Shown here in pieces: positions 13,465 through 14,243 of a stretch of 14,243 nucleotides of DNA; within the stretch, counting starts at the first letter, position 1, and each line of letters begins with the position of its first letter. Made by a program: the position numbers and the translations under genes. The notes under the pieces are model-generated. The model ran no database searches, had not been told where the DNA came from, and was given only the letters and a program-made list of their open reading frames with translations. Origin of the DNA: JASFTV01 sp050050615 (lineage in GTDB: Bacteria > Desulfobacterota > DSM-4660 > Desulfatiglandales > HGW-15); NCBI GenBank assembly GCA_050050615.1, contig JASFTV010000056.1:1-14243 (forward strand), in the 5' to 3' direction.

Positions 13465-13890
13465 TTAGTGCCCTACCCTGAGAATTCCGCTCGCTGCGAG
13501 GCTGAGGACGAGGACCTCCAAAAAGGCCAGGACCGCGTAGACCTTGTCTTTGTTTCTCAGAAGGATCGGGATGATCGACAGGTAGCATAAGATGGTGGCG
13601 CCCGCCAGAATGGCGATCCCGATGAAATTGATGAAATCCCCATAATTGAGCATTCCTACCCAACTCCAGCCTGCCCTGATATTCGTATGGCGGAGGTAAT
13701 CATGGACGCTCATATTCCAGCAGGCGGAGATGTCATGCTTGGAGATATAGGGCTTCATAAGGCCAAAGGCGTAGACGGCAAATGTGATAAGGAGTATCAG
13801 CAATCCGATGTACATGCCCTTTTCCAGAATTGAGGCATAGCGGACCTGCTCAGGGCCTGCTTCTAACTTAGCTTCTAATCCATCAGCCAT
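13465..13890 (-). CDS. DUF1634-like small membrane protein
   Basis: A 141-residue integral membrane protein with three predicted helices: about 26-46 (GMYIGLLILLITFAVYAFG), 85-110 (INFIGIAILAGATILCYLSI) and 118-137 (YAVLAFLEVLVLSLAASGIL). The helix 2-3 pattern with the LLRNKDKVYAVLAF turn resembles DUF1634 proteins, which are often encoded beside TauE/SafE permeases. The loop between helices 1 and 2 is long, about 38 residues, with Cys57, Trp58 and several His and Trp residues, which is more than I expect for DUF1634. ATG at 13890 is chosen because GGGAGA and AAGGTG lie upstream and the frame further up encodes non-membrane arginine-rich sequence overlapping the permease gene. It lies 68 bp after the permease stop and is probably a subunit or modulator of it. 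Confidence 0.7.
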   Translation of the reverse strand: MADGLEAKLEAGPEQVRYASILEKGMYIGLLILLITFAVYAFGLMKPYISKHDISACWNMSVHDYLRHTNIRAGWSWVGMLNYGDFINFIGIAILAGATILCYLSIIPILLRNKDKVYAVLAFLEVLVLSLAASGILRVGH

Positions 13891-13958
13891 CACCTTTTCT
13901 CCCGATTCTCTTTTTGGAATTTGAGCTGCCCACAGGCATAGTCTCGTTTCGGATCGGG

Positions 13959-14243
13959 CTAGCCGATGCCCAGCCCTTTTAAGAAGGCTTTGCCACCGGC
14001 GAAGGCGAGCATCCCGATCACAATCCATCGGACGACCGTGGGCTTGGTCACTGCAAGAAGGCGGACACCGACAAAAGAGCCTAACATAATGCCCACCAAC
14101 GAAGGAACCACCATCATGGGAATGACACAGCCCTGATTTATGTAGATCCAGGCGGCAGAAGTGTCCGTGATGGAGAGGAGGAACTTGCTCGTGGCCACGC
14201 TGATTTTCAGAGGAGCGCCCATAACGAGATTGAGTACTGGCAC
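13959..14243 (-). CDS. TauE/SafE family anion permease, C-terminal part (5' end beyond window)
   Basis: Only the last 94 residues are present; the frame is open to the right edge, so the first valine (GTG at the edge) is internal. The sequence VLNLVMGAPLKISVATSKFL is the second conserved TauE/SafE repeat (typical wording: G.P.K.A.GTS). It is followed by a glycine-rich membrane segment (VVPSLVGIMLGSFVGVRLLA) and a last helix VVRWIVIGMLAFAGGKAFL. Members export or import sulfite, sulfonates or other organic anions across the cytoplasmic membrane. Followed by the DUF1634-like and CBS genes. The substrate is not visible, but a sulfur oxyanion would fit a sulfur-metabolising host. Confidence 0.87.
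   Translation of the reverse strand: MPVLNLVMGAPLKISVATSKFLLSITDTSAAWIYINQGCVIPMMVVPSLVGIMLGSFVGVRLLAVTKPTVVRWIVIGMLAFAGGKAFLKGLGIG

Noticed and set aside
1..14243. CRISPR arrays, insertion sequences, phage genes, tRNA or rRNA genes, cobalamin or SAM riboswitches
   Set aside because: No regular repeats, transposase or integrase motifs, cloverleaf or known aptamer pattern could be made out in any intergenic stretch.

Overview
The window looks like a chromosomal segment of an anaerobic deltaproteobacterium (Desulfobacterota; a sulfate reducer or syntroph is the best guess). The clues are a fused uroporphyrinogen-III methyltransferase/synthase, an alpha-methylacyl-CoA racemase-like CaiB/BaiF protein, a slipin/long-NfeD pair and a TauE + DUF1634-like + CBS cluster. 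This is inferred from gene content and style; there is no rRNA or other direct taxonomic marker. Base composition is about half G+C by eye. No tRNA, rRNA, CRISPR array, insertion sequence or phage gene was seen.

Layout. (1) 1-774, minus strand: N-terminal 258 residues of a CaiB/BaiF-family racemase that runs off the left edge, followed by about 500 bp of non-coding DNA holding two divergent promoter candidates. (2) 1273-1767, plus strand: a lone GNAT acetyltransferase with a TTG start. (3) 1946-5380, minus strand: ispD, hemC and cobA-hemD, transcribed in that order, which join isoprenoid precursor synthesis to tetrapyrrole synthesis. Dyad-symmetric leader elements precede ispD and hemC. (4) 5487-10912, minus strand: a long mostly coupled run of LysM/SPOR lipoprotein, coaBC, family-4 uracil-DNA glycosylase, nfeD, slipin and a lysine-rich Rho-N/SAP-like protein. 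It starts at a good sigma70 promoter near 11007-11035 and ends in an intrinsic terminator at 5480-5523. (5) 11089-12675, plus strand: a well-formed promoter, a leader of about 190 nt with short ORFs, and a divergent PurD-like ATP-grasp ligase. (6) 12689-14243, minus strand: a TauE/SafE permease (C-terminal part only), a DUF1634-like membrane protein and a two-CBS-domain protein, probably an anion export or regulation unit.

How the genes work together. HemC makes hydroxymethylbilane, the HemD half cyclises it to uroporphyrinogen III, and the CobA half methylates that to precorrin-2, the entry to siroheme, cobalamin and the siroheme-dependent heme route. CoaBC makes 4'-phosphopantetheine and IspD makes CDP-methylerythritol. 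NfeD and slipin form a known membrane protease/scaffold pair. The rest are envelope, repair, transport and accessory functions.

Most of the window is ordinary housekeeping DNA. The items most worth a second look are the atypical PurD with its unusual leader, the TauE/DUF1634/CBS unit, the 9-bp inverted repeat ahead of hemC, the 7-bp dyad ahead of ispD, and the small basic Rho-N-like protein.
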